Shown in pieces: positions 41,796-50,798 of a stretch of DNA of 64,000 bases. A program made the position numbers and the translations under genes. Source of the stretch: an uncultured Collinsella sp. (GTDB lineage: Bacteria; Actinomycetota; Coriobacteriia; Coriobacteriales; Coriobacteriaceae); contig UQIE01000001.1 of NCBI GenBank assembly GCA_900541065.1, forward strand, positions 186,001 to 250,000. The letters run 5' to 3'. Below the pieces are notes generated by a model. That model did no database searches and had not been told where the DNA came from. It saw nothing but the letters and a program-made list of their open reading frames with translations. The first letter of the stretch is position 1. Each line of letters starts with the position of its first letter.

Positions 41796-42215
41796 ATGAG
41801 CAAGATCGCCGTCGTCTACTGGAGCGGCACGGGCAACACCGAGGCCATGGCAAACCTCGTTGCCGAAGGTGCAACCGATGCCGGCGCCGAGGCAGAGGTC
41901 ATCTCCTGCGCCGACTTCTCCGCAGACAAGGCCGCTGGCTATGACGCTATCGCCTTCGGCTGCCCCGCCATGGGTTCCGAGGAGCTTGAATATGATGAGT
42001 TCCAGCCCATGTGGGATGAGGTCAAGGAGACCCTCGGCGACAAGAAGGTCGTCCTCTTTGGCTCTTATTCGTGGGCCGAGGGCGAATGGATGGACAACTG
42101 GAAGGCGGACGCCGACGAGGAGGGCGTCAACGTCGTCGATTCCGTCATCTGCTACGACGCCCCCGATGATGAGAGCGAAGCGGCCTGCCGCGCCCTTGGA
42201 GCCGAGCTCGCCTAG
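41796..42215 (+). CDS. Flavodoxin
   Basis: A 139-residue short-chain flavodoxin: the FMN phosphate loop VVYWSGTGNTEAMA, the 60s loop CPAMGSEELEYDEFQPM and the 90s loop FGSYSWAEGEWMDNW with the flanking aromatic residues. It carries electrons in place of ferredoxin, often when iron is short, which fits the iron-box-like site upstream of the preceding gene. GAAAGGA precedes the ATG. Confidence 0.95.
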   Translation: MSKIAVVYWSGTGNTEAMANLVAEGATDAGAEAEVISCADFSADKAAGYDAIAFGCPAMGSEELEYDEFQPMWDEVKETLGDKKVVLFGSYSWAEGEWMDNWKADADEEGVNVVDSVICYDAPDDESEAACRALGAELA

Positions 42216-42271
42216 CGGCAATGAGCTCCGCCCGCAACGCGCATTGCAACAAAACACATTCGCGTCCCAAC

Positions 42272-42307
42272 AAAAACGGGAGCCGGATCACATCCGGCTC
42301 CCGTTTT
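42272..42307. terminator. Bidirectional terminator between flavodoxin and the ABC ATPase gene
   Basis: AAAACGGGAGCCGGAT pairs perfectly with ATCCGGCTCCCGTTTT around CAC. Confidence 0.93.
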
Positions 42308-42332
42308 CTGCTATGTCAGTCATATAAAGCGG

Positions 42333-43085
<753 letters not shown>

Positions 43086-43097
43086 GATAGGACCTCC

Positions 43098-44435
43098 TTA
43101 CAGACCGGCGATGTGATCGGCGGGCGTCGCGACAACCTGTCCGGCGCTCTTGGCGGGACGCTTCTTCTTGGTCTCGGCCGTGCCCAAAAGCCTCGCCTCA
43201 AGACCGCTCACCAAGCGAGCGAGCGGCAGGGTGATGACCAGATAGAACAGGGCGGCAACCACGTACGGTGTAATGGAGCCCGTCGTGGCCACGATGGTAC
43301 GGGCGTTCATGACGATCTCGACCACACCCACGGCGGCAAGCAGCGACGTATCCTTGTAAAGCAAGATAAACTCGCTGGTCAGCGTAGGCAAAACATTACG
43401 GAACGTCTGCGGAATCATGACATAGAGCAGCGTCTGGAACGCGTTCATGCCCAGCGAACGCGCAGCCTCGTTTTGGCCCTTGGGGATCGATTGAATACCG
43501 GCACGGAAGATCTCGCATAGGTACGCAGACGAGTTCATGGCCATGACGATAACGCCAAGCACGTAGTCATCAACCTTGACGCCGGCCAACGGCAGACCGA
43601 AGAACGCGATATAGATCTGCAGGAACGCCGGCGTACCGCGGATGATATTCACATAGATGCCGGCGAGGCAGCGCAGGATGCGCGACTTGGAGATACGCAT
43701 GAGCGACAAGGCAAAGCCAAAGGGAATTGCCAGCGGAAACGCCACAAGCACGATCGAGAGCGACATAAGGAAGCCCTTAAAGACGATCGGCAGGCTTTGG
43801 ACCAAAATGACTGGGTTTAAGAACAGGCGCAGGAACATATTGGAGTTCCAGGCCTCGACCCACGGCTGCTCCTTAAGATCGGCCAGGAAGTTATCGAATG
43901 CCGTCACGCCCTTAATCTCGACGGAAGGAATCTTGGAAATCTTCTTGGTCGAACCGTCGGCGAGCGTATAGGTGCCGCTAAAGGCCTCTTCGCCGCCCTC
44001 GACGGGAAACGTCACGCCGTAAACCTCGACACGGAAAAAGCCGCCGGCAGGCGCCGTCTCGCCAAAGTCAATCTTGAGCGTCTGGCCGTCAGCCTTGCAC
44101 GTGGGCTTCATGGGCGTACGATCCATGAGGTCCTCGCCCGAGAGCATCGTCAATCGCGTGTCATCGGTACCAAACGTCGTGCCGTCGACGAACGTCAGCG
44201 AAAGACCGCTCAGCTCCTCATCGGCATCGGCCTGGACCTCCCAGGTAATGCGCGTCTCGGTGCCACCGACCACGTCGCTGCCCGAACCGGTATTGGGACG
44301 CGCGGTGATCTTTGCGGTCTCGAGCGCCTGAGCGGTCGAAGGCGCGGCTGTCCCCGCGCACAGCAAAGCGAGCGTCACAGTCAGGGCGCAGGCTAGTTTT
44401 TGGAGCATCGAGGGCAGCGGGAAGCGCCGACCCAT
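43098..44435 (-). CDS. Polar amino acid ABC permease with an added extracytoplasmic domain
   Basis: A protein of about 445 residues. The C-terminal 220 residues are an ordinary HisM/GlnP-type permease (FKGFLMSLSIVLVAFPLAIP, IYVNIIRGTPAFLQIYIAFF, EAARSLGMNAFQTLLYVMIP with the EAA loop). Unusually, it begins with a signal-peptide-like segment (MLQKLACALTVTLALLCAGT) and about 170 residues of beta-rich sequence (TRITWEVQADADEELSGLSL, FFRVEVYGVTFPVEGGEEAF) that would lie outside. The extra domain may help capture substrate or contact the binding protein. The start at 44435 follows GAAGGGG closely. A hairpin separates it from the lipoprotein gene. Confidence 0.85.
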   Translation of the reverse strand: MGRRFPLPSMLQKLACALTVTLALLCAGTAAPSTAQALETAKITARPNTGSGSDVVGGTETRITWEVQADADEELSGLSLTFVDGTTFGTDDTRLTMLSGEDLMDRTPMKPTCKADGQTLKIDFGETAPAGGFFRVEVYGVTFPVEGGEEAFSGTYTLADGSTKKISKIPSVEIKGVTAFDNFLADLKEQPWVEAWNSNMFLRLFLNPVILVQSLPIVFKGFLMSLSIVLVAFPLAIPFGFALSLMRISKSRILRCLAGIYVNIIRGTPAFLQIYIAFFGLPLAGVKVDDYVLGVIVMAMNSSAYLCEIFRAGIQSIPKGQNEAARSLGMNAFQTLLYVMIPQTFRNVLPTLTSEFILLYKDTSLLAAVGVVEIVMNARTIVATTGSITPYVVAALFYLVITLPLARLVSGLEARLLGTAETKKKRPAKSAGQVVATPADHIAGL

Positions 44436-44524
44436 GGCCCCTTCGTTCAATCGAGACAAGGTGGCTCCTATCGTAGAAGTTGCCGGCAAAACGAGACGGA
44501 AATGCTCTCCGTCAAGAGAAGCGC

Positions 44525-44555
44525 AAAGGCCCTCTCCGCCAAAACGGAAAGGGCC
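44525..44555 (-). terminator. Attenuating or processing hairpin between binding protein and permease genes
   Basis: GGCCCTTTCCG pairs with CGGAGAGGGCC on the minus strand, followed by TTTGCG. Such hairpins commonly keep binding-protein mRNA above permease mRNA. Confidence 0.65.
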
Positions 44556-44577
44556 CGCGCGCAATCAAGTAGTTATT

Positions 44578-45438
44578 TTACTTGATGTTGTACTTAGCCA
44601 TGAGGGCGTCAACGGTACCGTCGTCGGTCAGGTCCTTGATGGCCTGGTTGATGTCGTCCTTGAGCTTGGTGTTGCCCTGGTTGATGGCGATGGCGTACTC
44701 CTCGCCGGTGCTGATCTGCTTAATGGTCTGGCAGGTGCTGAACTGCTCGGCGGTCAGCTGGCTGGCAACGGAGCGGTTGGTGACTACGGCGTCGCCCTTA
44801 TCGGACTGCAGGGCGCTGAAGCACTCGGTGGCGTCCTTGTAGGGGACGATCTTGGCCTTGGGGAAGTTCTCCTGGGCAAAGGACTCGGCGGTCGAGCCAG
44901 ACTGGACGATGATGGTAGCGTCGGCGTTGTTGAGCTTCTCGCTGTAGTTGTCGGCCGTGATGTCGGTGTTATCGACCTTGGTCACGATAGCCTGATCGTC
45001 CATGTAGTAGGAATCAGAGAAAGTGACTTCCTTCTCACGCTCGGGCGTGTCGGTGATAGCCGCGATGGAGACGTCATACTTGGCGCCCGAAGCGACACCC
45101 GGAACCAGCGTGTCAAAGTCATTGTTGACATACTCGACATCCAGGCCCAGCTTGTCGCCGATAGCCTTGATGAGCTCAAGGTCAAAGCCCTGATAATCGC
45201 CGTTGTCATCCTTGTACTCAAACGGAGCGTACTCGGCAGAGGTGCCGACGGTCAGCGTACCGTCCTTGACGAGCGCGTACTCCTTGGAGCCGTCGACCTT
45301 CTCGACCTTAGCGTCGTCAGAGCTGCTGGAACCGGCATCAGAACCAGAGGTGGCGTTGGACGAACCGCAGCCCGTCAGAGCAAGGGCGAGTGCCATAGCA
45401 CCCGTGGCGGCAAATGCGCCAAGCTTCTTCAGCTTCAT
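44578..45438 (-). CDS. Polar amino acid ABC transporter, substrate-binding lipoprotein
   Basis: A 286-residue lipoprotein: signal GAFAATGAMALALALTGCGSS with lipobox LTGC (Cys about residue 22), a Ser/Asp spacer, then a family 3 binding fold (TLTVGTSAEYAPFEYKDDNG, GFDLELIKAIGDKLGLDVEY, YDVSIAAITDTPEREKEVTF). The Arg and Asp of the TPERE region bind the amino acid carboxylate in relatives. GAAGGAG precedes the ATG. It is first in the operon with the permease and ATPase. Confidence 0.95.
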   Translation of the reverse strand: MKLKKLGAFAATGAMALALALTGCGSSNATSGSDAGSSSSDDAKVEKVDGSKEYALVKDGTLTVGTSAEYAPFEYKDDNGDYQGFDLELIKAIGDKLGLDVEYVNNDFDTLVPGVASGAKYDVSIAAITDTPEREKEVTFSDSYYMDDQAIVTKVDNTDITADNYSEKLNNADATIIVQSGSTAESFAQENFPKAKIVPYKDATECFSALQSDKGDAVVTNRSVASQLTAEQFSTCQTIKQISTGEEYAIAINQGNTKLKDDINQAIKDLTDDGTVDALMAKYNIK

Positions 45439-45585
45439 AATCAGTCTCCTTCCGGTGACCTCGTTTGATTCAGAGGTCTGCAAAAACTGTTGGCTATTAT
45501 GCACCCGGAATTACGAATCTGCAATGAGAAAACTGATTGAAACAAACCCATAACGTGAATGGAATACTCTACTTTGTGACAGTCA

Positions 45586-46452
45586 TTACTGCTGCAATGA
45601 CCTTAATAGTCTAATTTCAGTTGCATAACCTGCAAGTTCGTTCGGAGTCTCCAAAATAAACGGCAGCGAACGCAAGTGGCCATTCGATACAATATTCTGC
45701 ATAACCTGCATACCGCCACCAAATTCCTCGCTGCCAAGGTATCCCTTGCCGATGCACTCGTGACGATCTTTATGGGCGCCACAAGGGTTCTTCGAATCGT
45801 TGATGTGTACGGCATGCAAGCGATCGATACCCACCACGCGGTCGAACTCGTCGAGTACGCCGTCCAGATCATGGATGATGTCGTAGCCGGCATCGCTCAC
45901 ATGACAAGTGTCTAGGCAAACGCCCAGCTTGGACGACAGCTCGGGGCGTTTGCCGGCAACACCCTCAATGATGAGCGCCAGTTCCTCAAAGCTGCGGCCC
46001 ACCTCGGTACCCTTGCCGGCCATGGTCTCGAGCAGCACTGTCGTCTGCTGGCCCTCAAACATCACCTGGCACAGGGTGTCGACAATCATCTGAATGCCGG
46101 CGTCGGAGCCCTGCCCCACATGCGCACCGGGATGGAAGTTGTAGTAGTTGCCGGGCAGCGCCTCCATGCGCCGCAGGTCCTCTGCCATAGCCTCCAAGGC
46201 GAACTCGCGCGCCCGCTCTTTGGCAGAACAGGGGTTGTAGGTATACGGGGCATGCGCCACCAGCGGTCCAAAGTCGTTTTGCGACATAAGCTCGCGCAGA
46301 GCCGCCACGTCATCCATGTCAAGTTCTTTTGCCTTGCCACCGCGCGGGTTGCGCGTAAAGAACGCAAAGGTATTGGCGCCAATGGACAACGCCGTCTCCC
46401 CCATTGCCCGATAGCCCTTCGTCGTCGAAAGATGACACCCGATCGTCAGCAT
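45586..46452 (-). CDS. nfo: Endonuclease IV (AP endonuclease)
   Basis: A 288-residue xylose-isomerase-fold AP endonuclease: TIGCHLSTTKGYRAMGETAL, TFAFFTRNPRGGKAKEL, VAHAPYTYN, NFHPGAHVG, LLETMAGKGTEVG (Glu ligand), GVCLDTCHVSDAGYD, HINDSKNPCGAHKDRHECIG and FILETPNE. The three-zinc ligand set of endonuclease IV is complete. It nicks DNA 5' to abasic sites. AGGAGGGAG precedes the ATG, directly after a long hairpin repeat. Confidence 0.95.
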   Translation of the reverse strand: MLTIGCHLSTTKGYRAMGETALSIGANTFAFFTRNPRGGKAKELDMDDVAALRELMSQNDFGPLVAHAPYTYNPCSAKERAREFALEAMAEDLRRMEALPGNYYNFHPGAHVGQGSDAGIQMIVDTLCQVMFEGQQTTVLLETMAGKGTEVGRSFEELALIIEGVAGKRPELSSKLGVCLDTCHVSDAGYDIIHDLDGVLDEFDRVVGIDRLHAVHINDSKNPCGAHKDRHECIGKGYLGSEEFGGGMQVMQNIVSNGHLRSLPFILETPNELAGYATEIRLLRSLQQ

Positions 46453-46472
46453 CTCCAGCTCCCTCCTCATCA

Positions 46473-46549
46473 GTTGCGGTGAAATACGGTCTATTGGTGC
46501 CCTATTTTGGCGCAAACAGACCGTATTCCACCGCAAGTTATAAAAGGGG
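46473..46549 (-). repeat. Covarying hairpin repeat, copy 1 (upstream of nfo)
   Basis: Left arm TTGCGGTGAAATACGGTCT (46474-46492), right arm AGACCGTATTCCACCGCAA (46518-46536), then GTTATAAAAGGGG. The outer eight pairs and the AAAAGGG tail are the same as in copy 2, whereas the inner stem differs in sequence but stays paired. The element ends just before the ribosome site of nfo. Confidence 0.75.
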
Positions 46550-46605
46550 CATCAGGGGCAAAGGCCTCCAAGGCATTCCAGGCGCTGGCGCCATGCCCCC
46601 ATGCA

Positions 46606-47625
46606 CTAAAGTTTCAAGCGAATCGCATCGATAATGCGCGCGCAGCGCTGCGTGGCGGCAAGGGGCATGACGGGACTCTCGAGTTTCCCCGCCTGAATGA
46701 GCTGCGTCGCATGCGACGCCTCACCGTAAAAATCATCGACTTCAAATGGTGCATCGATTTCGAGTACTCGACCGTCGGAATACTTCACATGGGCGAGCTC
46801 GGGGCGATGGAGACGCTCGATTTCCAACGAGCCCCGCTCACAGGCAATCGTTAAGCGGCTTTCATATGCTGCCTTGCCATCGCACACCATATGAATGGGT
46901 ATACCGCCGACGCTCATATGGATCTCATCGGCCCAATCGACGCGGCCGCCTGACACGTCACGCCAGCGAACTTCACGGGACGAAACCTCGCACGCGCCCG
47001 CGAGCAAATCCTCAAACCAACCGACCGCATAGCAGCCCATGTCATATAGACAGCCGCCCTGCAACGGATCAAGCAGATAGCCCGAAGGAGGCTCGCCGTA
47101 ATCGAGCTTTTGCACGCTTTCAATCGAGACAATACGGCCAAGCTCACCCGACGCAAGCAAGTCCTTCACGCGAGTGCGCATCGGGCAAAACCGATTCTTC
47201 ATCGCCTCCATAAACAGCACGCCGCGCTCGCGAGAGGTGGAGGCAATCGAGAGAGCCTCTTCCTCACTCAAAACGGCCGGCTTTTCGCACAGCACGGCCT
47301 TTCCGGCGCGCAGTGCGCGACAGGCCCAACGCGTATGCATGCCATGCGGAAGAGCCAAGTAGATTGCGTCGACATCGGGGTCGGCAATCAGCGCGTCATA
47401 AGCCGCATTGCCGTTATCGTCGACCGAGGCATGGCCATGCGCAGCATCGATCGAAAACGCTCGGCAAAATTCCTCGACATGTGCAGGAGTGCGGCCGGCC
47501 GCAGCCACCAGCCGTGCCCCGTCGGCCTTCTTGAGCGACGATGCAAATCGATGAGAAATGTGCCCAGCGCCCAAAATGCCCCAACGAACCTCACGCGAAT
47601 CATTTCGTAAACCTCGGTCACCCAC
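46606..47625 (-). CDS. Gfo/Idh/MocA-family oxidoreductase
   Basis: A 339-residue two-domain dehydrogenase: WGILGAGHISHRFASSLK nucleotide fold, DAIYLALPHGMHTRWACRAL, AVLCEKPAVLSEEEA (the conserved EKP), FMEAMKNRFCPMRTRV and GCLYDMGCYAVGWFEDL. Substrates are sugars, inositols or dihydrodiols oxidised with NAD(P); which one is not shown. GTG start five bases after GGGAGG. It lies between two hairpin repeats. Confidence 0.9.
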   Translation of the reverse strand: MGDRGLRNDSREVRWGILGAGHISHRFASSLKKADGARLVAAAGRTPAHVEEFCRAFSIDAAHGHASVDDNGNAAYDALIADPDVDAIYLALPHGMHTRWACRALRAGKAVLCEKPAVLSEEEALSIASTSRERGVLFMEAMKNRFCPMRTRVKDLLASGELGRIVSIESVQKLDYGEPPSGYLLDPLQGGCLYDMGCYAVGWFEDLLAGACEVSSREVRWRDVSGGRVDWADEIHMSVGGIPIHMVCDGKAAYESRLTIACERGSLEIERLHRPELAHVKYSDGRVLEIDAPFEVDDFYGEASHATQLIQAGKLESPVMPLAATQRCARIIDAIRLKL

Positions 47626-47640
47626 GATAGCCTCCCATCA

Positions 47641-47718
47641 GTTGCGGTGAAATAGTTCCTGTTGATGCCTTATTCTGCCGCAAACAGGAACTATTCCACC
47701 GCAAGTTATAAAAGGGTC
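47641..47718 (-). repeat. Covarying hairpin repeat, copy 2 (upstream of the Gfo/Idh gene)
   Basis: Left arm TTGCGGTGAAATAGTTCCTG (47642-47661), right arm CAGGAACTATTCCACCGCAA (47685-47704), then GTTATAAAAGGG. The inner pairs GTTCCTG/CAGGAAC replace CGGTCT/AGACCG of copy 1, so pairing is kept by paired changes. It ends just before the ribosome site of the next gene, as copy 1 does, and touches the stop of the aldo/keto reductase gene. Confidence 0.75.
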
Positions 47719-48907
47719 ACGAGGAGCGCGTTTTGCCGAAGGCCTTAAGCACTGCCGTCACGGGTCCAGGCTGAAAACGGCGGCGTACGTCGTCGAGACG
47801 CTCGGGGATATCGATGTGCTGTGGGCAGTGACGCGCACATTTGCCGCACTTGACGCAATTGCTCACGAGTTTGGGCTCGCTCGTGCGCACCGCACTCGCC
47901 GTAAAGTATTGCGACAGCCCCGTAAACCAGCTGTGCGCATAGCTCGCGTTGTAGGCGGCAAAGCAGCAGGGAATGTTGATACCCTTGGGGCATGGCATGC
48001 AGTAGCCGCATCCCGTGCAGGGCACGCGGCTCGTTTTCTCAAACTCTTCCAGCACGCGCGCGATGGTATCAAGCTGACCTGTCGTCATCGAGTCCGGCAG
48101 CGCACGATTGGCCAGCGCTGCATTCTCATCCACCTGCGCGGTATCGGTCATACCCGAAAGTAACATCGTCACCTGCGGATGGTTCCACACCCACGACAGT
48201 CCCCAAGCCACCGGCGTCTGCAGGCGCGGATCACTCGCACCGTCGAGCACGGCGCGAGCCCGTGGCGGCAGCTTGCCCGCTAAACGCCCGCCCAAAAGCG
48301 GCTCCATCACAAACACCGCGAGACCCCGCTCAGCGGCGGCCATGAGCCCCGCCGTTCCCGCCTGATAGCGTTCACCGGCATAGTTGTACTGAATCTGGCA
48401 GAAGTCCCAGTCATATGCGTCAAGCATCGTCAGAAAATCCGCCGCGCTGCCGTGATACGAAAAACCGACCTGGCGAATGCGTCCCGCCGCCTTTTGACGC
48501 GCGACCCAGTCCTCGATGCCCAACGCCACCACGCGCTCCCACTGTGCAGGCGAGGTGATGTTGTGCATAAGGTAATAGTCGATATGGTCGGTCTGCAGGC
48601 GGCGCAGCTGCTCGTCGAAGAACCGATCGAAATCCTCCGTGCATTTGCACGAAGCATGTGGCAGCTTGGTCGCGAGCAAAACCTGGTCGCGCAGGCTCAA
48701 ACGCTCAAGCGAAGCGCCCACACAAGCTTCGTTGCCGGGATAGAGATAGGCCGTATCCAGGTAGTTAATCCCCTGCTCCACGGCACGGGAAATGATGGCA
48801 TCGGCTGTCTTCGCATCGGGGTGCCCCGGTGCACCGGGAAACCTCATGCAGCCCAGCCCCAACGCCGAGATACGGTTGCCGCTTTTGGGGTCAACGCGAT
48901 ATTGCAC
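47717..48907 (-). CDS. Aldo/keto reductase with C-terminal ferredoxin domain
   Basis: A 396-residue protein. Residues 1-280 are an aldo/keto reductase barrel (ALGLGCMRFPG, NYLDTAYLYPGNE, LATKLPHASC, DHIDYYLMHNI, GFSYHGSAADF). Residues 295-385 hold two [4Fe-4S] motifs, VPCTGCGYCMPCPKGINIP and NCVKCGKCARHCPQHIDIP. This fused form is common in anaerobes and probably passes electrons between the cluster domain and an NAD(P)H-linked carbonyl site. GTG start after GGGAGGGG. It is first of a possible run with the Gfo/Idh and nfo genes. Confidence 0.92.
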   Translation of the reverse strand: MQYRVDPKSGNRISALGLGCMRFPGAPGHPDAKTADAIISRAVEQGINYLDTAYLYPGNEACVGASLERLSLRDQVLLATKLPHASCKCTEDFDRFFDEQLRRLQTDHIDYYLMHNITSPAQWERVVALGIEDWVARQKAAGRIRQVGFSYHGSAADFLTMLDAYDWDFCQIQYNYAGERYQAGTAGLMAAAERGLAVFVMEPLLGGRLAGKLPPRARAVLDGASDPRLQTPVAWGLSWVWNHPQVTMLLSGMTDTAQVDENAALANRALPDSMTTGQLDTIARVLEEFEKTSRVPCTGCGYCMPCPKGINIPCCFAAYNASYAHSWFTGLSQYFTASAVRTSEPKLVSNCVKCGKCARHCPQHIDIPERLDDVRRRFQPGPVTAVLKAFGKTRSS

Positions 48908-49070
48908 GGCCCCTCCCCTCCCATCGAAGCCCTGACAAGGCGAAACAAAACCCGTCACGTCATCGAAACACATCGGAATCGCAATTGAGAACGTATCGTA
49001 ACGCAGCAGAAATCGAGCCGTCACGGCACCGCTTTAACATCAGCAAAAAGCCCGATGAAAGGAGCCGGGC

Positions 49071-49265
49071 ATGACCACGCGCGAGGACGCCTACCCCTAC
49101 CCCGGCGAGCAATACATCCTCTCGGTCGACCGCTATCAGATCGAGGTCATGGACCATCTGGACGAGCTCCCCGCCACGGGCGCCGTCATCTTCTGCACCT
49201 TCCCCAAGGTCCGCGATGGCGTCGGATACCCCGCCCGCGTCTTTGCGGTCTGCCCCGCGGCATAA
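49071..49265 (+). CDS. Small protein, function unknown
   Basis: 64 residues (PYPGEQYILSVDRYQIEVMD, then HLDELPATGAVIFCTFPKVR), acidic and probably a single folded beta-rich domain with no signal peptide. A clear AAAGGAG lies eight bases before the ATG and codon use is like the neighbours, so it is likely expressed. No family is recognised. A terminator follows. Confidence 0.6.
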   Translation: MTTREDAYPYPGEQYILSVDRYQIEVMDHLDELPATGAVIFCTFPKVRDGVGYPARVFAVCPAA

Positions 49266-49337
49266 GTTCCCATGCGTTTGTTCTTCTAAATTCCGCCTCC
49301 GGTGCACGCTGCACGCCCCAGCGGCATACAATCCATC

Positions 49338-49365
49338 AGGCGCCCCGCACGCGGGCGCCTTTTTG
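49338..49365 (+). terminator. Terminator after the small protein gene
   Basis: AGGCGCCC pairs with GGGCGCCT around CGCACGC, followed by TTTTT. The next gene's ribosome site follows immediately. Confidence 0.88.
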
Positions 49366-49381
49366 TGAGGAGATGATTCAC

Positions 49382-50296
49382 ATGCAGATCAACAAGGTTG
49401 CCTTTATCGGCAAGGGCGGCGTCGGCCTGCTCTACGGCAGCATGATTGCCAAGGCCCTCGGCAATGACGCCGTCGAATACGTTATGGATGACGCCCGTTT
49501 TGAGCGTCACGCGGGCGATGCGCTCACCGTCAACGGAAAGCCTTGCGATCTCACGTCCGTCCGCGCCAGCGAGGCAGCGCCCGCCGATCTGGTCATCCTG
49601 ACGGTCAAGACCACCGGTCTCGACCAAGCACTCAAGACTATGGAGCGTGTCGTGGGACCCAACACGCTCATCGCCTCGCTGTGCAACGGCATTACGAGCG
49701 AGCAAAAGATTGCCGAACGCTTTGGCTGGAAGCATACCGTTCTTGGTATCTGCCAGGGCATGGACGCCGTGTTCCTCAACGGCGCGCTCACCTTTACCAA
49801 TGCGGGCGAGATTCGCTTTGGCGCGGCAGCGGGCACCAAGCCCGCAACCGTTACCGCCATCGACGAGCTCTATACGCGCTGCGGCATCGCCCATACCGTC
49901 GAGAGCGATATTGCGCACCGCATGTGGGCCAAACTCATGCTCAACGACGGCATCAACCAGACCTGCATGGCCTACGGCGGGACCTACGGAAGCGCCACGG
50001 AGCCGGGCTCCGAGCAGCGCCGCTGTTTTGTCTCCGCCATGCGCGAGACGCTTGCGGTTGCCAACGCCGAGGGCGTTGAGCTGACCGAGGCAGACCTGAC
50101 GCAAATGGTGCACCTCATCGAGGGAATCGACCCCGCCGGTATGCCCTCGATGGCGCAGGACCGCATCGCACAACGAAAAACCGAAGTCGAGGAGTTCGCG
50201 GGCACCATTTGCCGCCTGGCCGCCAAACACGATATCCAAGTGCCGCAAAACGATTGGCTCTACCAGAGGATTCGCGAAATAGAAAGCAGCTGGTAG
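49382..50296 (+). CDS. 2-dehydropantoate 2-reductase-like protein
   Basis: A 304-residue ketopantoate reductase (PanE/ApbA) fold: VAFIGKGGVGLLYGSMIAKA (the usual GxGxxG is GKGGVG), VILTVKTTGLDQAL, SLCNGITSEQKIAERF and KLMLNDGINQTCMAYGGTYG with the conserved Lys and Asn. Pantothenate synthesis is the classical role, yet no other pan gene is near and many paralogues have other substrates. GAGGAG lies nine bases before the ATG. Terminators flank it, so it is monocistronic. Confidence 0.85.
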   Translation: MQINKVAFIGKGGVGLLYGSMIAKALGNDAVEYVMDDARFERHAGDALTVNGKPCDLTSVRASEAAPADLVILTVKTTGLDQALKTMERVVGPNTLIASLCNGITSEQKIAERFGWKHTVLGICQGMDAVFLNGALTFTNAGEIRFGAAAGTKPATVTAIDELYTRCGIAHTVESDIAHRMWAKLMLNDGINQTCMAYGGTYGSATEPGSEQRRCFVSAMRETLAVANAEGVELTEADLTQMVHLIEGIDPAGMPSMAQDRIAQRKTEVEEFAGTICRLAAKHDIQVPQNDWLYQRIREIESSW

Positions 50297-50330
50297 TGCT
50301 CGGCATACTGTAGCCAGCAGATCCAATGGC

Positions 50331-50375
50331 AAAGCCGCCGCAAGGGGCACTCCCCTCGCGGCGGCTTCCTTTTTC
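50331..50375 (+). terminator. Terminator after the PanE-like gene
   Basis: AAGCCGCCGC pairs with GCGGCGGCTT with an inner AGGGG/CCCCT helix, followed by CCTTTTTC. Confidence 0.88.
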
Positions 50376-50405
50376 ATCTTTGGCCAAAAATCAGCTTCAC
50401 AACAG

Positions 50406-50612
50406 TTAGCGTTGCGACCCCGGCACCTCGTCCTCATCGTCGCGGCAAAGAACCACGCCTGCGCTTCCCAGCAGCGTGGCCGCGATCAGCGCGCCGACCA
50501 CGATAGGAGCAGCCCCGCATGTCCCCTGCATGCCCGCGACGAGCGCGGCCGTGGGACCAAGGCAGCCAAGCATCAACGCGACGGCGGCAACGGCAATATC
50601 TCGAGCATTCAC
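50406..50612 (-). CDS. Small membrane protein
   Basis: 68 residues with two hydrophobic helices (IAVAAVALMLGCLGPTAALV and IVVGALIAATLLGSAGVVL) joined by GMQGTCGAAP and an acidic C-terminus (CRDDEDEVPG). GTG start seven bases after GGAGGAAG. No family recognised. Confidence 0.6.
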   Translation of the reverse strand: MNARDIAVAAVALMLGCLGPTAALVAGMQGTCGAAPIVVGALIAATLLGSAGVVLCRDDEDEVPGSQR

Positions 50613-50798
50613 AAGACCACTTCCTCCAAGAGAAAGACCTTATTTCTCAAGAACCAGTGTGCCCCGCATCCATACGCCCAGCGTACCGCCACGGTAAGGG
50701 CTCTGTTAACTCAAACGCGCATAAAGAACGGACGTCTTTACGTTGCCCTAAAGCTCGGTAAAGACACCCGTCCGCCAAATATCCATGATGCAGAAAAA

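Noticed and set aside
49382..50296. Assigning the PanE-like gene firmly to pantothenate synthesis
   Set aside because: No panB or panC nearby, and the fold is shared by many oxidoreductases, so no gene symbol is given.
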